From assembly GCA_964439135.1 (NCBI GenBank), contig CAYTNN010000062.1, forward strand, positions 1 to 20,953: DNA of 20,953 nt, written 5' to 3'. Origin of the DNA: JAFGPJ01 sp964439135. Lineage in GTDB: Bacteria > Planctomycetota > Phycisphaerae > Sedimentisphaerales > Anaerobacaceae. The notes under the pieces were generated by a model that saw nothing but the letters and a program-made list of their open reading frames with translations, was not told where the DNA came from and did not search any database. Shown here piece after piece: positions 14,090 through 20,953 of this stretch. How positions within the stretch are numbered: position 1 is the stretch's first letter; the number at the start of each line of letters is the position of its first letter. Made by a program: the position numbers and the translations under genes.

Positions 14090-15463
14090 TCAGACAAGGC
14101 TCTGCTTACACCAGGGGCAATAATTCCAGAAGGTGGAATCGACCGACCAGCCGCAGCGGGAGCATGTTTCCGGGAAGGGCCGAACCTGCCAGGGCCGGTG
14201 AATCTTCCGGCGGCACCAGGGACAATAACGCATGAAGCGCATGAGTTTTCCACCGCAGTGTTTGCAGAGGCTGTGGTATCGAGTGCCCGGAGTGCGTTTT
14301 GCGGCAGGCGAAGCGAAACCCGGTCCGAAACACCATGGACAGAATCGCCACTCGGGCAGAACGCCCCGATGACAGCGGGTGCAAACGTGGCTGAACGGAG
14401 TGCTCGCATCGAAACGGTTGTGATCGCTGCCGCACCATGGACATATCACCATGCTCTCGGCGATCGGCTCACCGCAATCGACGCAGCGGAAAACGACGGG
14501 AACCACAGCCGCATAGCGTTTAATGAACGCCGCCCGGCGCATTTTCTGCCAGTCGAGCTTTTTCCGACCCGTCGATTTCAGGAAAGAGGCGAGCTTGAGT
14601 TTTCTTGGTACGGCCTGGAGCAGTGCCGAGCGCATCTTCTCAGCGTTTGCGAAACGCTTGTCGGGATCCACCGCCAGGACCTGCTTGAGAAACCCGACGA
14701 ATGCCAAATTGGTTTTTTCCCGGAGTCGATTACAGCCCTTGGGCGGCCAGCGGAAAGGCCATTTGGGCAGGAAGCCGGTGAGGTATTCGTACATGATGAG
14801 CCCGAGAGCGAAACAATCGCTGCGGTAGGTCGGCCGGCCGTACGCCTGCTCGGGAGCGACGTAGCCGGGCGTGCCGAAGTCGTCGACGGTTATCATTCGG
14901 CCTTTAAGCTTCAGGCCGATCCCGAAATCGCCGAGAGCGGCCCGGCTGTTCGGAAACAGGAAAATGTTGCCCGGCGTAACGTCGCAATGAACCATCCGCT
15001 TACGGTGGGCGTAGGCCAGGCCGTCAAGGACCTGGGCGGCGATCGAGATAATTCTGCGGACGCTCATCGGCCTCGAGCAGTCATCCAGTGTTCCGACCGA
15101 CAGCTCGGTCGCCAGGATGGCCTGGCCGCCGATAATGTCGGCATTCTTAACCGGCATAATGTGTGGGTGGCGAAGTTGTGCGACCAGGCGGATTTCACGA
15201 AGCAGGGCCTGGTTGTCCCGTTTGCCGTTTACGTCGGCCAGCGGTATCTTCAGGGCCACCCAGATACTCTCGACAGTATCCCGGGCCTTCCAGACCTCGC
15301 AGCTTCCGCCTTCGCCGAGGTGCTTTGCCAGCCGGTACTTGCCCAGTCTCTGGCCGGCCTTGAGATCAAGACTCGACGGGCGAGTTGTCTTGATTTTGTT
15401 TTTATTAGTCGAACGAACCATATTTTTACCAAGGTAATCGAAACGTATAACATCCTCGCGCAT
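14090..15463 (-). CDS. Ser/Thr protein kinase with four C-terminal CPWC zinc ribbons
   Basis: A 457-residue protein. Residues 40-285 are a Hanks-type kinase: glycine loop GEGGSCEVWKA, K72 in VALKIPL, E90, catalytic HCDVTPGN (D161, N166), DFG 179-181, APEQ 203-206. The residue before the catalytic Asp is Cys, not Arg, so it is a 'non-RD' kinase, perhaps not needing activation-loop phosphorylation. Residues 327-452 hold four zinc ribbons, each CxxC-x10/11-CPWC (C327/330/341/344, C361/364/375/378, C400/403/414/417, C434/437/449/452). No transmembrane segment or PASTA domain is seen, so it is cytoplasmic and probably senses or docks through the ribbons. ATG at 15463 lacks a ribosome site, and a TTGATT-17-TATATG promoter overlaps it, so the real start may be ATG 15421. 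The PP2C gene follows in the same operon. Confidence 0.92.
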   Translation of the reverse strand: MREDVIRFDYLGKNMVRSTNKNKIKTTRPSSLDLKAGQRLGKYRLAKHLGEGGSCEVWKARDTVESIWVALKIPLADVNGKRDNQALLREIRLVAQLRHPHIMPVKNADIIGGQAILATELSVGTLDDCSRPMSVRRIISIAAQVLDGLAYAHRKRMVHCDVTPGNIFLFPNSRAALGDFGIGLKLKGRMITVDDFGTPGYVAPEQAYGRPTYRSDCFALGLIMYEYLTGFLPKWPFRWPPKGCNRLREKTNLAFVGFLKQVLAVDPDKRFANAEKMRSALLQAVPRKLKLASFLKSTGRKKLDWQKMRRAAFIKRYAAVVPVVFRCVDCGEPIAESMVICPWCGSDHNRFDASTPFSHVCTRCHRGVLPEWRFCPWCFGPGFASPAAKRTPGTRYHSLCKHCGGKLMRFMRYCPWCRRKIHRPWQVRPFPETCSRCGWSVDSTFWNYCPWCKQSLV

Positions 15464-15546
15464 ATAATAACAGAAATTCTCGAAATCAATTTCAAGAAAA
15501 TCGCCGTAAAGTTAATAATTTTTAAGATAGCAACAATAAATATGCC

Positions 15547-15575
15547 TTGACGAAACGAGGGAAAATCAATAGATT
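15547..15575 (+). promoter_or_regulatory. Promoter of the arg operon
   Basis: TTGACG, a 17-nt spacer and TAGATT, about 40 nt before the argB ATG. The TTG of this -35 box opens the longest argB frame and should not be taken as a start codon. No clear ARG-box palindrome was identified. Confidence 0.5.
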
Positions 15576-15615
15576 AAGCGGCTTACTCAAGCGATTACTT
15601 TCAAGGATAGTTTCC

Positions 15616-16491
15616 ATGGAAAAGGCTATTGCAAAAGCTGGTGCGTTAATTGAGGCGATGGAGTATATCAGGCGTTTCCGCGAGCGGATCGTAGTTGTCA
15701 AGCTCGGCGGAAGCATCCTGGACGATACGTCTCTGCAAAAAAAACTGCTGACCGATATCGCCTTTATGGCGACGGTTGGTATGCGGCCGATTATCGTCCA
15801 CGGCGGCGGTAAAGCTATTACCAGGGCGATGAACGAAGCGGGCTTAGAACCGGTCTGGGTGCAGGGCCGGCGATATACCGACAAGAGAACCCTGACCATC
15901 GCCGAGCATACGCTCGTGCACAAAATCAATACGCCGCTCTGTGAGATGCTGACCGAATTGGGATGTGAGTCGATGGGACTGCATTCGCTCGGCAGTTGTG
16001 CACTGTTTGCCGAGACCCTGCGTCTGGCCGGCGAAAATGGGCGAAAAATCGACGTAGGACTCGTCGGGCGAGTCACGGATGTGAACGGACAACTGCTCAG
16101 GAAATTATGTGCCGATGGGACCATACCGGTAATCGCCTCAGTCGCCAAGGATAAGGCTGGCGGAAAATTAAACGTTAACGCCGACAGTGCCGCGGGAATG
16201 GTTGCCGCCGAAGTCGTTGCTGAGAAGCTCGTCGTCGTCAGCGATACTCACGGGATACGAACCAACATCGAAGATCCTGAAAGCTGGGTATCGAGTTTGA
16301 ATGAAGAGCAGATTAAGGAGATGATCGACGCCGGAATTATCACCGATGCGATGTTCCCAAAGGTCGAGGCCTGTATAACGGCGCTGGACGCGGGAGTCAG
16401 CAAGGCGCATATTATCGACGGCCGGATTCCCCACTCGCTGCTGCTCGAAATTTATACCGACAAGGGAATCGGAACACAAATAGTGAAATAA
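15616..16491 (+). CDS. argB: Acetylglutamate kinase
   Basis: A 291-residue protein from ATG 15616, with AAGGA about 8 nt upstream; the upstream TTG at 15547 lies in the promoter. Motifs of the amino-acid kinase fold: VVVKLGGSILDD, IVHGGGKAI, VGLVGRVTDVN, LNVNADSAAGMVAAE and VVVSDTHGI. The ending SLLLEIYTDKGIGTQI is typical of ArgB. It phosphorylates N-acetyl-L-glutamate with ATP, the second step of arginine synthesis and usually the feedback-controlled one. An N-terminal helix before the kinase core (EKAIAKAGALIEAMEYI) is like the one that makes arginine-sensitive hexamers in other ArgB enzymes, so arginine inhibition is plausible. Confidence 0.96.
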   Translation: MEKAIAKAGALIEAMEYIRRFRERIVVVKLGGSILDDTSLQKKLLTDIAFMATVGMRPIIVHGGGKAITRAMNEAGLEPVWVQGRRYTDKRTLTIAEHTLVHKINTPLCEMLTELGCESMGLHSLGSCALFAETLRLAGENGRKIDVGLVGRVTDVNGQLLRKLCADGTIPVIASVAKDKAGGKLNVNADSAAGMVAAEVVAEKLVVVSDTHGIRTNIEDPESWVSSLNEEQIKEMIDAGIITDAMFPKVEACITALDAGVSKAHIIDGRIPHSLLLEIYTDKGIGTQIVK

Positions 16492-16499
16492 AAGAAAGG

Positions 16500-16517
16500 T
16501 TCCTGCCTGTGCAGGAA
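16500..16517. repeat. Short palindrome between argB and argD
   Basis: TTCCTGC-CTGT-GCAGGAA is a perfect 7-bp stem, followed by TGACA. It has no T run, so it is not a terminator. The words resemble dispersed intergenic repeats (compare ATGACA in the foldback element at 8481-8601). It may modulate the argB-argD message. Confidence 0.45.
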
Positions 16518-16553
16518 TGACAATAACATAACACGAGAAACGAGATACGAATT

Positions 16554-17735
16554 ATGACTACACAGGAGACAATTGAATTGTTTGACAAGTATGTTATCGC
16601 CAATTATGGCCGTCTGCCGCGCGTTATCGTCAAAGGCGAGGGCTGTTACCTTTATGACGCCGAAGGCAATAAGATACTGGACATGTTCCCCGGCTGGGCC
16701 GTCAGCGGTTTAGGCCACTGCCATCCCAAGGTCGTCGAGGCCCTGCGCAAACAGGCCGGCGAGCTTCTGCATATCGATAATACTTTTTATTCCGAGCCGC
16801 AGGGCATGCTGGCAAAATTGCTGAGCGAACGGGCCTTCGGCGGCAAGTGCTTCTTCTGCAACAGCGGCGCCGAGGCCAATGAGGCGGCGTTGAAACTGGC
16901 ACGCCTGCACACGGCACAGGAAAAGTATAAATTCATAACCGCCGAGGGCAGCTTTCACGGCCGAACCTTCGCCACGGTAACTGCGACCGCTCAGCCGAAA
17001 TATCACGAGGGCTTTCTGCCGTTGCTGCCGGGTTTCACTTATGTGCCGTTCAATGATGTTGCGGCACTCGAATCGGCATTCAGCGACGAGGTAGCGGCGG
17101 TCATGGTCGAGCCGATCCAGGGCGAGGGCGGAATCAACATTGCGACCGCCGAATATCTACAGGCGATTCGCCGGCTCTGCGATGAAAACGGAGCCGTTAT
17201 GATTTTAGACGAAGTCCAGACCGGAATCGGCCGGACCGGCAAATGGTTCGGATACCAGCATTTCGACGTCGAGCCGGACATCATTACGATGGCAAAAGCC
17301 CTCGGGGGCGGAGTTGCAATCGGGGCGATGATGGCAAAAGAAGAAATCGCCGCTTCACTGGTGCCCGGCAAACATGCTTCGACGTTCGGCGGAAACTCCC
17401 TGGCCTGCGCTGCCGGCATCGCGGTAATTGAGGCAATTGAAGAAGACAAGCTGCTTGAAAACGCCGTTGAGATGGGCCAATACGCAAAAGACAAGCTCGA
17501 ACAGTTGAAACAGAAACATTTCATTATTGACAGCGTTCGCGGCATCGGCCTGATGATCGGCGTTCAGTTAACCAGCCCGGGCAATGATATCGTCGAAAAA
17601 TGCCTGGAGAAAGGTTTGCGAATCAACTGCACCAGCGGCACAGTCCTGCGATTCATGCCGGCTATGATTACCACGAAAGCCCAAATCGACCAGGCCATTG
17701 AGATTCTTGATAGTGTTATGAGTGAGGTTGAATAA
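16554..17735 (+). CDS. argD: Acetylornithine aminotransferase
   Basis: A 393-residue class III PLP aminotransferase of standard length. Visible motifs: GWAVSGLGHCHPKVVEAL, NSGAEANEAALKLAR, GSFHGRTFATVT, MVEPIQGEGG, LDEVQTGIGRTGKWF, and the PLP lysine in TMAKALGGGVAIGAM. HASTFGGNSLACAAG follows. It converts N-acetylglutamate semialdehyde to N-acetylornithine, and family members can also act in lysine synthesis. It lies 62 nt after argB with only a weak ribosome site (GAGATACGAATT) and overlaps argF by 1 nt. Confidence 0.95.
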   Translation: MTTQETIELFDKYVIANYGRLPRVIVKGEGCYLYDAEGNKILDMFPGWAVSGLGHCHPKVVEALRKQAGELLHIDNTFYSEPQGMLAKLLSERAFGGKCFFCNSGAEANEAALKLARLHTAQEKYKFITAEGSFHGRTFATVTATAQPKYHEGFLPLLPGFTYVPFNDVAALESAFSDEVAAVMVEPIQGEGGINIATAEYLQAIRRLCDENGAVMILDEVQTGIGRTGKWFGYQHFDVEPDIITMAKALGGGVAIGAMMAKEEIAASLVPGKHASTFGGNSLACAAGIAVIEAIEEDKLLENAVEMGQYAKDKLEQLKQKHFIIDSVRGIGLMIGVQLTSPGNDIVEKCLEKGLRINCTSGTVLRFMPAMITTKAQIDQAIEILDSVMSEVE

Positions 17736-18646
17736 TGAAAGATTTTCTTTCCATTAATAATTATCCGACGGAACTTCTAAAAGAATTACTTCGGATGAGC
17801 GTGCGGCTAAAGAGCCTATATACCGTCGGCGGCAAGGATTTATGCCTTACCGGCAAAACGCTCGCAATGCTATTCGAAAAGCCGAGCCTGCGAACGCGAA
17901 TCAGTTTCCAGGTCGCTATGACAGACCTGGGCGGCAATCCGATCTACGTCAAACCGGAGGATATCGGCGGCATCGGCAAACGCGAACCGGTCAAAGACAT
18001 CGCAAGGGTCCTGAGCCGGTACGTCGATGGGATCATGGCGCGAACCTTCGAGCACAGCACGGTCACCGAACTGGCCAAATATGCAACGGTGCCCGTCATT
18101 AACGCCCTTACGGACTGGCTGCATCCCTGCCAGGCGATGGCTGATGTGCTTACAATCCAGGAGCATTGCAAGGATTACGAGGGTGTGAAGATCGCGTTTA
18201 TCGGTGACGGCAATAATGTCGCTCGTTCTTTGGCGCATGCCTGCTCAAAGCTGCATATGAAAATGGTGGTAGCATCGCCGGCCGGTTACGAGCTTGATAC
18301 CGAGACTATCGAACATGTAAATGAAATCTCGGCCGACTGTGTCCGGCAGACGAACGACCCGGGCGCTGCTGTTCTCGATGCCGATATAATTTATACCGAT
18401 ACCTGGGTCAGCATGGGCCAGGAGGCTGAGAAGCAAAAGCGCCAGGCGGATTTTGCAGGTTTCCAGGTCAACACCGAATTAGTCGAATCAGCCCCGGCCA
18501 ACGCAAAGATTATGCACTGCCTGCCGGCTTATCGCGGCCTGGAAATCACCGACGAGGTCGTCGAATCGCCCAACTCGATCATTTTCGACCAGGCCGAAAA
18601 TCGCCTGCACTTCCAGCGGGCGCTGCTGAAAAAACTAATGAGCTAA
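17735..18646 (+). CDS. argF: Ornithine carbamoyltransferase
   Basis: A 303-residue protein. Carbamoyl-phosphate loop FEKPSLRTRISFQVAM, then RTFEHSTV, HPCQAMADVLTI, and the ornithine-site HCLPAYRGLEITDEVVES, all standard for OTCase. It forms citrulline from ornithine and carbamoyl phosphate. The ATG shares its A with the argD stop (TAATG), so translation is coupled. argC, argJ, argG and argH are not in the window. A methyltransferase gene starts 2 nt after the argF stop. Confidence 0.96.
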   Translation: MKDFLSINNYPTELLKELLRMSVRLKSLYTVGGKDLCLTGKTLAMLFEKPSLRTRISFQVAMTDLGGNPIYVKPEDIGGIGKREPVKDIARVLSRYVDGIMARTFEHSTVTELAKYATVPVINALTDWLHPCQAMADVLTIQEHCKDYEGVKIAFIGDGNNVARSLAHACSKLHMKMVVASPAGYELDTETIEHVNEISADCVRQTNDPGAAVLDADIIYTDTWVSMGQEAEKQKRQADFAGFQVNTELVESAPANAKIMHCLPAYRGLEITDEVVESPNSIIFDQAENRLHFQRALLKKLMS

Positions 18647-18648
18647 GA

Positions 18649-19947
18649 ATGACTCATCATAAAATAATTATTGGCGATTCGAGGAATATGACAGAGGTGG
18701 CTGACGAGTCGGTCCATCTTGTTATTACATCCCCTCCATATTGGCAGCTCAAAGATTATGGAAACGGTAGTCAAATAGGCTTTGATGACAGCTATGAAGA
18801 TTACATCAATAGTCTTAATATAGTCTGGAACCAATGCCACAGAGTCATGAAAAAAGGCTGTCGTTTATGTGTGAATATCGGCGACCAGTTTGCCCGTTCC
18901 GTTTACTATGGAAGATACAAGGTTATTCCTATAAGAACTGAGATCATAAAGTTCTGCGAAACCATAGGCTTTGATTACATGGGGGCGATTATCTGGCAGA
19001 AGGTTACAACCTGTAACACGACGGGCGGAGCAACCATAATGGGATCATTTCCCTTCCCCAGAAATGGAATTCTCAAGATCGATTATGAATTTATTCTGAT
19101 CTTCAAGAAACACGGTGCCGCACCCGGAGTTAGCAAAGAAATAAAAGAACAATCGAGAATGACAATAGAAGAATGGAACCAGTTTTTCACCGGCCATTGG
19201 AATATACCGGGTGAAAAGCAGGATAAGCACCTGGCGATGTTTCCTGAAGAAGTACCCAGACGTCTAATCAAGATGTTCAGTTTCGTAAATGATACGGTAC
19301 TTGATCCCTTTCTTGGCAGTGGTACAACTTCTCTAGCAGCCAAAAAACTCAGCAGAAATTCCGTTGGATACGAGATAAATCCGGAATTCCTGCCGATGAT
19401 AAAAGAGAAGTTAGGTATACGTCAGAAGATGATGTTTGAAGAAGCTGAATTTGAAATAGTTAGGCAAAATAATGCATATGTTGACTATAAAGAAACGGTC
19501 AAGCAATTGCCTTATGTTTTCAAAGATCCCATCGAATTCGACAAAAAAATCGATCCGAGAAAACTACAGTTCGGCTCGAAAATCAATAATCACACTTCAA
19601 AAAAACAAGAATATTACGGTGTGAAAGATGTCATTTCACCAGAGCGTTTGGTTATAGGAAATGGGCTGAATGTGAGATTGCTTGGTATAAAGGAAAAGCC
19701 TGAACTTAGCAGTCAAGCGATTCAATTTCTAAGAGATAAGACACGCGGACAAAAAGTTTTTATGAAGTTTGATGTAGTAAAACATGATCGTGACAACAAT
19801 TTACTCTGCTATTTATATTTGCAGAACAAAACCTTTATAAATGCTCACTTGGTTAAAGAGGGCTTAGTATCAATAGACACCGAAACGGATTTCAAATTCA
19901 AAAAGAAATTTATGTATCTGGCGCAAATGGGAGCATTTTCAAAGTGA
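18649..19947 (+). CDS. Site-specific DNA methyltransferase (m4C type) with C-terminal SNase-like domain
   Basis: A 432-residue protein. Residues 1-255 are a beta-class methyltransferase: catalytic TSPPYW (27-32) comes first and the SAM-binding DPFLGSGTT (219-227) last. TSPPYW is the usual form in N4-cytosine enzymes. Residues about 323-430 resemble a staphylococcal nuclease fold: VRLLGIKEKPE, then AIQFLRDKTRGQKVFMKFD, DRDNNLLCYLYLQNKTFINA and HLVKEGL. R343 and E352 match catalytic R35 and E43, but the calcium-binding aspartates and R87 appear replaced (N at 384), so this domain is probably a binding module rather than a nuclease. The gene is AT-rich compared with argF, only 2 nt downstream of it, and overlaps the endonuclease by 4 nt. 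It should protect the site cut by that enzyme. Confidence 0.88.
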   Translation: MTHHKIIIGDSRNMTEVADESVHLVITSPPYWQLKDYGNGSQIGFDDSYEDYINSLNIVWNQCHRVMKKGCRLCVNIGDQFARSVYYGRYKVIPIRTEIIKFCETIGFDYMGAIIWQKVTTCNTTGGATIMGSFPFPRNGILKIDYEFILIFKKHGAAPGVSKEIKEQSRMTIEEWNQFFTGHWNIPGEKQDKHLAMFPEEVPRRLIKMFSFVNDTVLDPFLGSGTTSLAAKKLSRNSVGYEINPEFLPMIKEKLGIRQKMMFEEAEFEIVRQNNAYVDYKETVKQLPYVFKDPIEFDKKIDPRKLQFGSKINNHTSKKQEYYGVKDVISPERLVIGNGLNVRLLGIKEKPELSSQAIQFLRDKTRGQKVFMKFDVVKHDRDNNLLCYLYLQNKTFINAHLVKEGLVSIDTETDFKFKKKFMYLAQMGAFSK

Positions 19948-20648
19948 AAATACATTCGAAGAATTTCGGTAAGAAAGAAAAAGTGTTGAATTATGCCAAC
20001 CAAACGTATCAATTATCGCGTCCAAACAAAGTAGGGACCGTTATGGCCTTAATCAGAGAGTGCCAGCCAAAGACTATTGAGGAGTGGGAAAATTGGTACT
20101 TTGAAAAAGCACATACAAAGGGAAAGAATCCTGCGAAAATCACAAAGGATACACTCGTAGAACTCGGCGAGAGATTATATATTAAAATCACAGAAATTGT
20201 TATACCTGAGTGGAAGGAGGCGTTCAATCAACTAACGCTACAGGACTGTATCGAGTACATATATAACCTGACCATCAACCGAACCTTCGACGGCTTTTAT
20301 AGAGAAAAATCTGTCGTAACCGGAACTTTGGAGAAAAAGTTTTTGGATGTTAGATTCGTCGAGTCAGAGCCGGAACTTGACCACGCGGGAGATGTCGATT
20401 ATCTGGGGCATGTTGGTAATAAAGCGTTTGGCATACAGATAAAACCTGTAACCGCTAAAGCGAACTTCGGCAATTATTCTCCTTCCGAAAGGATGAGGGC
20501 AAGCTTCCGAGAGTTTGAGCTAAAATACGGAGGCAAGGTATTTATTATTTTCAGCGTCGATGATGAGGTAAAGAATATAGAGGTCCTCGAAGAGATAGAA
20601 AAAGAAATTGTTCGACTCAAGAAACTGCAAGAAGGAGGGAAGGATTGA
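19944..20648 (+). CDS. MjaI-family type II restriction endonuclease
   Basis: A 234-residue protein starting at GTG 19944, with GGAG 8 nt upstream and a GTGA overlap with the methyltransferase stop. The N-terminal half contains NYANQTYQLSRPNKVGTVMA, QPKTIEEWENWYFEKA and YIYNLTINRTFDGF, which I recognise as the MjaI family. A PD-(D/E)xK-like site is visible: D150 and D152 in HAGDVDYLGHV, then QIK (165-167), with Gln in place of the usual Asp/Glu. MjaI cuts CTAG, so the same or a related site is likely. The methyltransferase partner directly precedes it. The site is inferred from family and from the scarcity of CTAG in this window. Confidence 0.8.
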   Translation: MKIHSKNFGKKEKVLNYANQTYQLSRPNKVGTVMALIRECQPKTIEEWENWYFEKAHTKGKNPAKITKDTLVELGERLYIKITEIVIPEWKEAFNQLTLQDCIEYIYNLTINRTFDGFYREKSVVTGTLEKKFLDVRFVESEPELDHAGDVDYLGHVGNKAFGIQIKPVTAKANFGNYSPSERMRASFREFELKYGGKVFIIFSVDDEVKNIEVLEEIEKEIVRLKKLQEGGKD

Positions 20649-20721
20649 GGGACGAACACAGGATACTTGCTGCCAGCACAAATCCGGAAAATTGAAAGAT
20701 TGCGGTTTTTTAACGTCAAAT

Positions 20722-20750
20722 TTGCATAAATAATTTGAGATATGTATAAT
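20722..20750 (+). promoter_or_regulatory. Promoter of groES
   Basis: TTGCAT, a 17-nt spacer, then a perfect TATAAT at 20745-20750. The leader would be about 33 nt. No CIRCE operator (TTAGCACTC-N9-GAGTGCTAA) is present between the endonuclease stop and groES, so HrcA-CIRCE control is unlikely here. Confidence 0.6.
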
Positions 20751-20790
20751 ATGCTGTTGAACAATTGTAGTTTATTGGTAAAAAAGTGAA

Positions 20791-20953
20791 ATGGGTAAAG
20801 ACAAGAAAACCGAAACACCGCCGCTTGAGACGGTCGAGCCGATAGGCAAGCGCGTCCTGATTCGCAAGGATGAGGACAAGAAACAGACCAAGGGAGGCAT
20901 CCAGCTTCCGGACAATATCGAAATTCCTACAATCACCGGCCGAATCATCACAA
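20791..20953 (+). CDS. groES: Co-chaperonin GroES (partial, 3' end beyond window)
   Basis: Hand translation from ATG 20791 gives 54 residues to the edge: MGKDKKTETPPLETVEPIGK, then RVLIRKDEDKKQTKGGIQLP and a run toward GRII. The pattern 'P(I/L)GxRVLI...TKGGIxLPD' is the Cpn10 start; here it has an extension of about 13 residues before it. GroES caps GroEL for protein folding. groEL is expected downstream but is not visible. Confidence 0.9.
   Translation, partial: MGKDKKTETPPLETVEPIGKRVLIRKDEDKKQTKGGIQLPDNIEIPTITGRIIT

Noticed and set aside
14198..15550. Plus-strand frame of 450 codons
   Set aside because: It is entirely antisense to the kinase gene, whose motifs are unmistakable, and shows no domain of its own.
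15547..15615. N-terminal extension of ArgB from TTG 15547
   Set aside because: That TTG is the -35 box of a TTGACG-17-TAGATT promoter, and ATG 15616 gives the normal family length.

Overview
The window is about 21 kb of bacterial chromosome. It most resembles a member of the Planctomycetota, perhaps the Phycisphaerae. That placement is tentative. It rests on the long intergenic stretches filled with degenerate repeat words (the CAAAGCCAAT and CTTCGTGGTGAATC families), a Ser/Thr kinase/PP2C pair with unusual zinc ribbons, and many dispersed palindromes. No rRNA, tRNA or CRISPR array was found.

Layout, left to right. (1) 1-1379, minus strand: a small zinc-ribbon protein followed by a cation diffusion facilitator (CDF) transporter fused to a NifX/FeMo-co-like domain, cut by the left edge. 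Beside it is a decayed flavin-binding (PPOX-like) gene with an in-frame stop. (2) About 1955-4525: an integron cassette array without an integrase (CALIN type). Three cassettes read on the minus strand: an overlapping pair of small RelE-like/partner genes, a GIY-YIG nuclease-like protein, and a TIR-domain protein. They are separated by recognisable attC hairpins. (3) About 4.6-6.0 kb: gene-free, repeat-rich DNA. (4) 6.0-8.1 kb, minus strand: a cysteine-rich exported protein with its own promoter and terminator, then a GntP-family permease. (5) 8.07-9.48 kb: gene-free DNA with a 121-bp foldback element and two perfect parS sites, leading into parB. The chromosome origin may therefore be near. 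(6) 10.6-13.25 kb, plus strand: a secreted ankyrin protein with a duplicated domain of unknown function, an SDR reductase and D-aminoacyl-tRNA deacylase. (7) 13.3-15.5 kb, minus strand: a PP2C phosphatase and a Ser/Thr kinase carrying four tandem CPWC zinc ribbons. (8) 15.5-18.65 kb, plus strand: argB-argD-argF. (9) 18.65-20.65 kb: a restriction-modification pair placed directly behind argF, made of an m4C-type methyltransferase with a C-terminal nuclease-like fold and a MjaI-family endonuclease. (10) The start of groES, cut by the right edge.

The most informative cross-link concerns CTAG, the site expected for MjaI-family enzymes. By hand scan it occurs only six times in the window, where roughly 80 would be expected by chance. 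Five of the six lie inside the cassette array and the sixth lies in the methyltransferase gene. This fits a host that has long avoided CTAG and cassettes that arrived more recently, although CTAG is scarce in many bacteria for other reasons.
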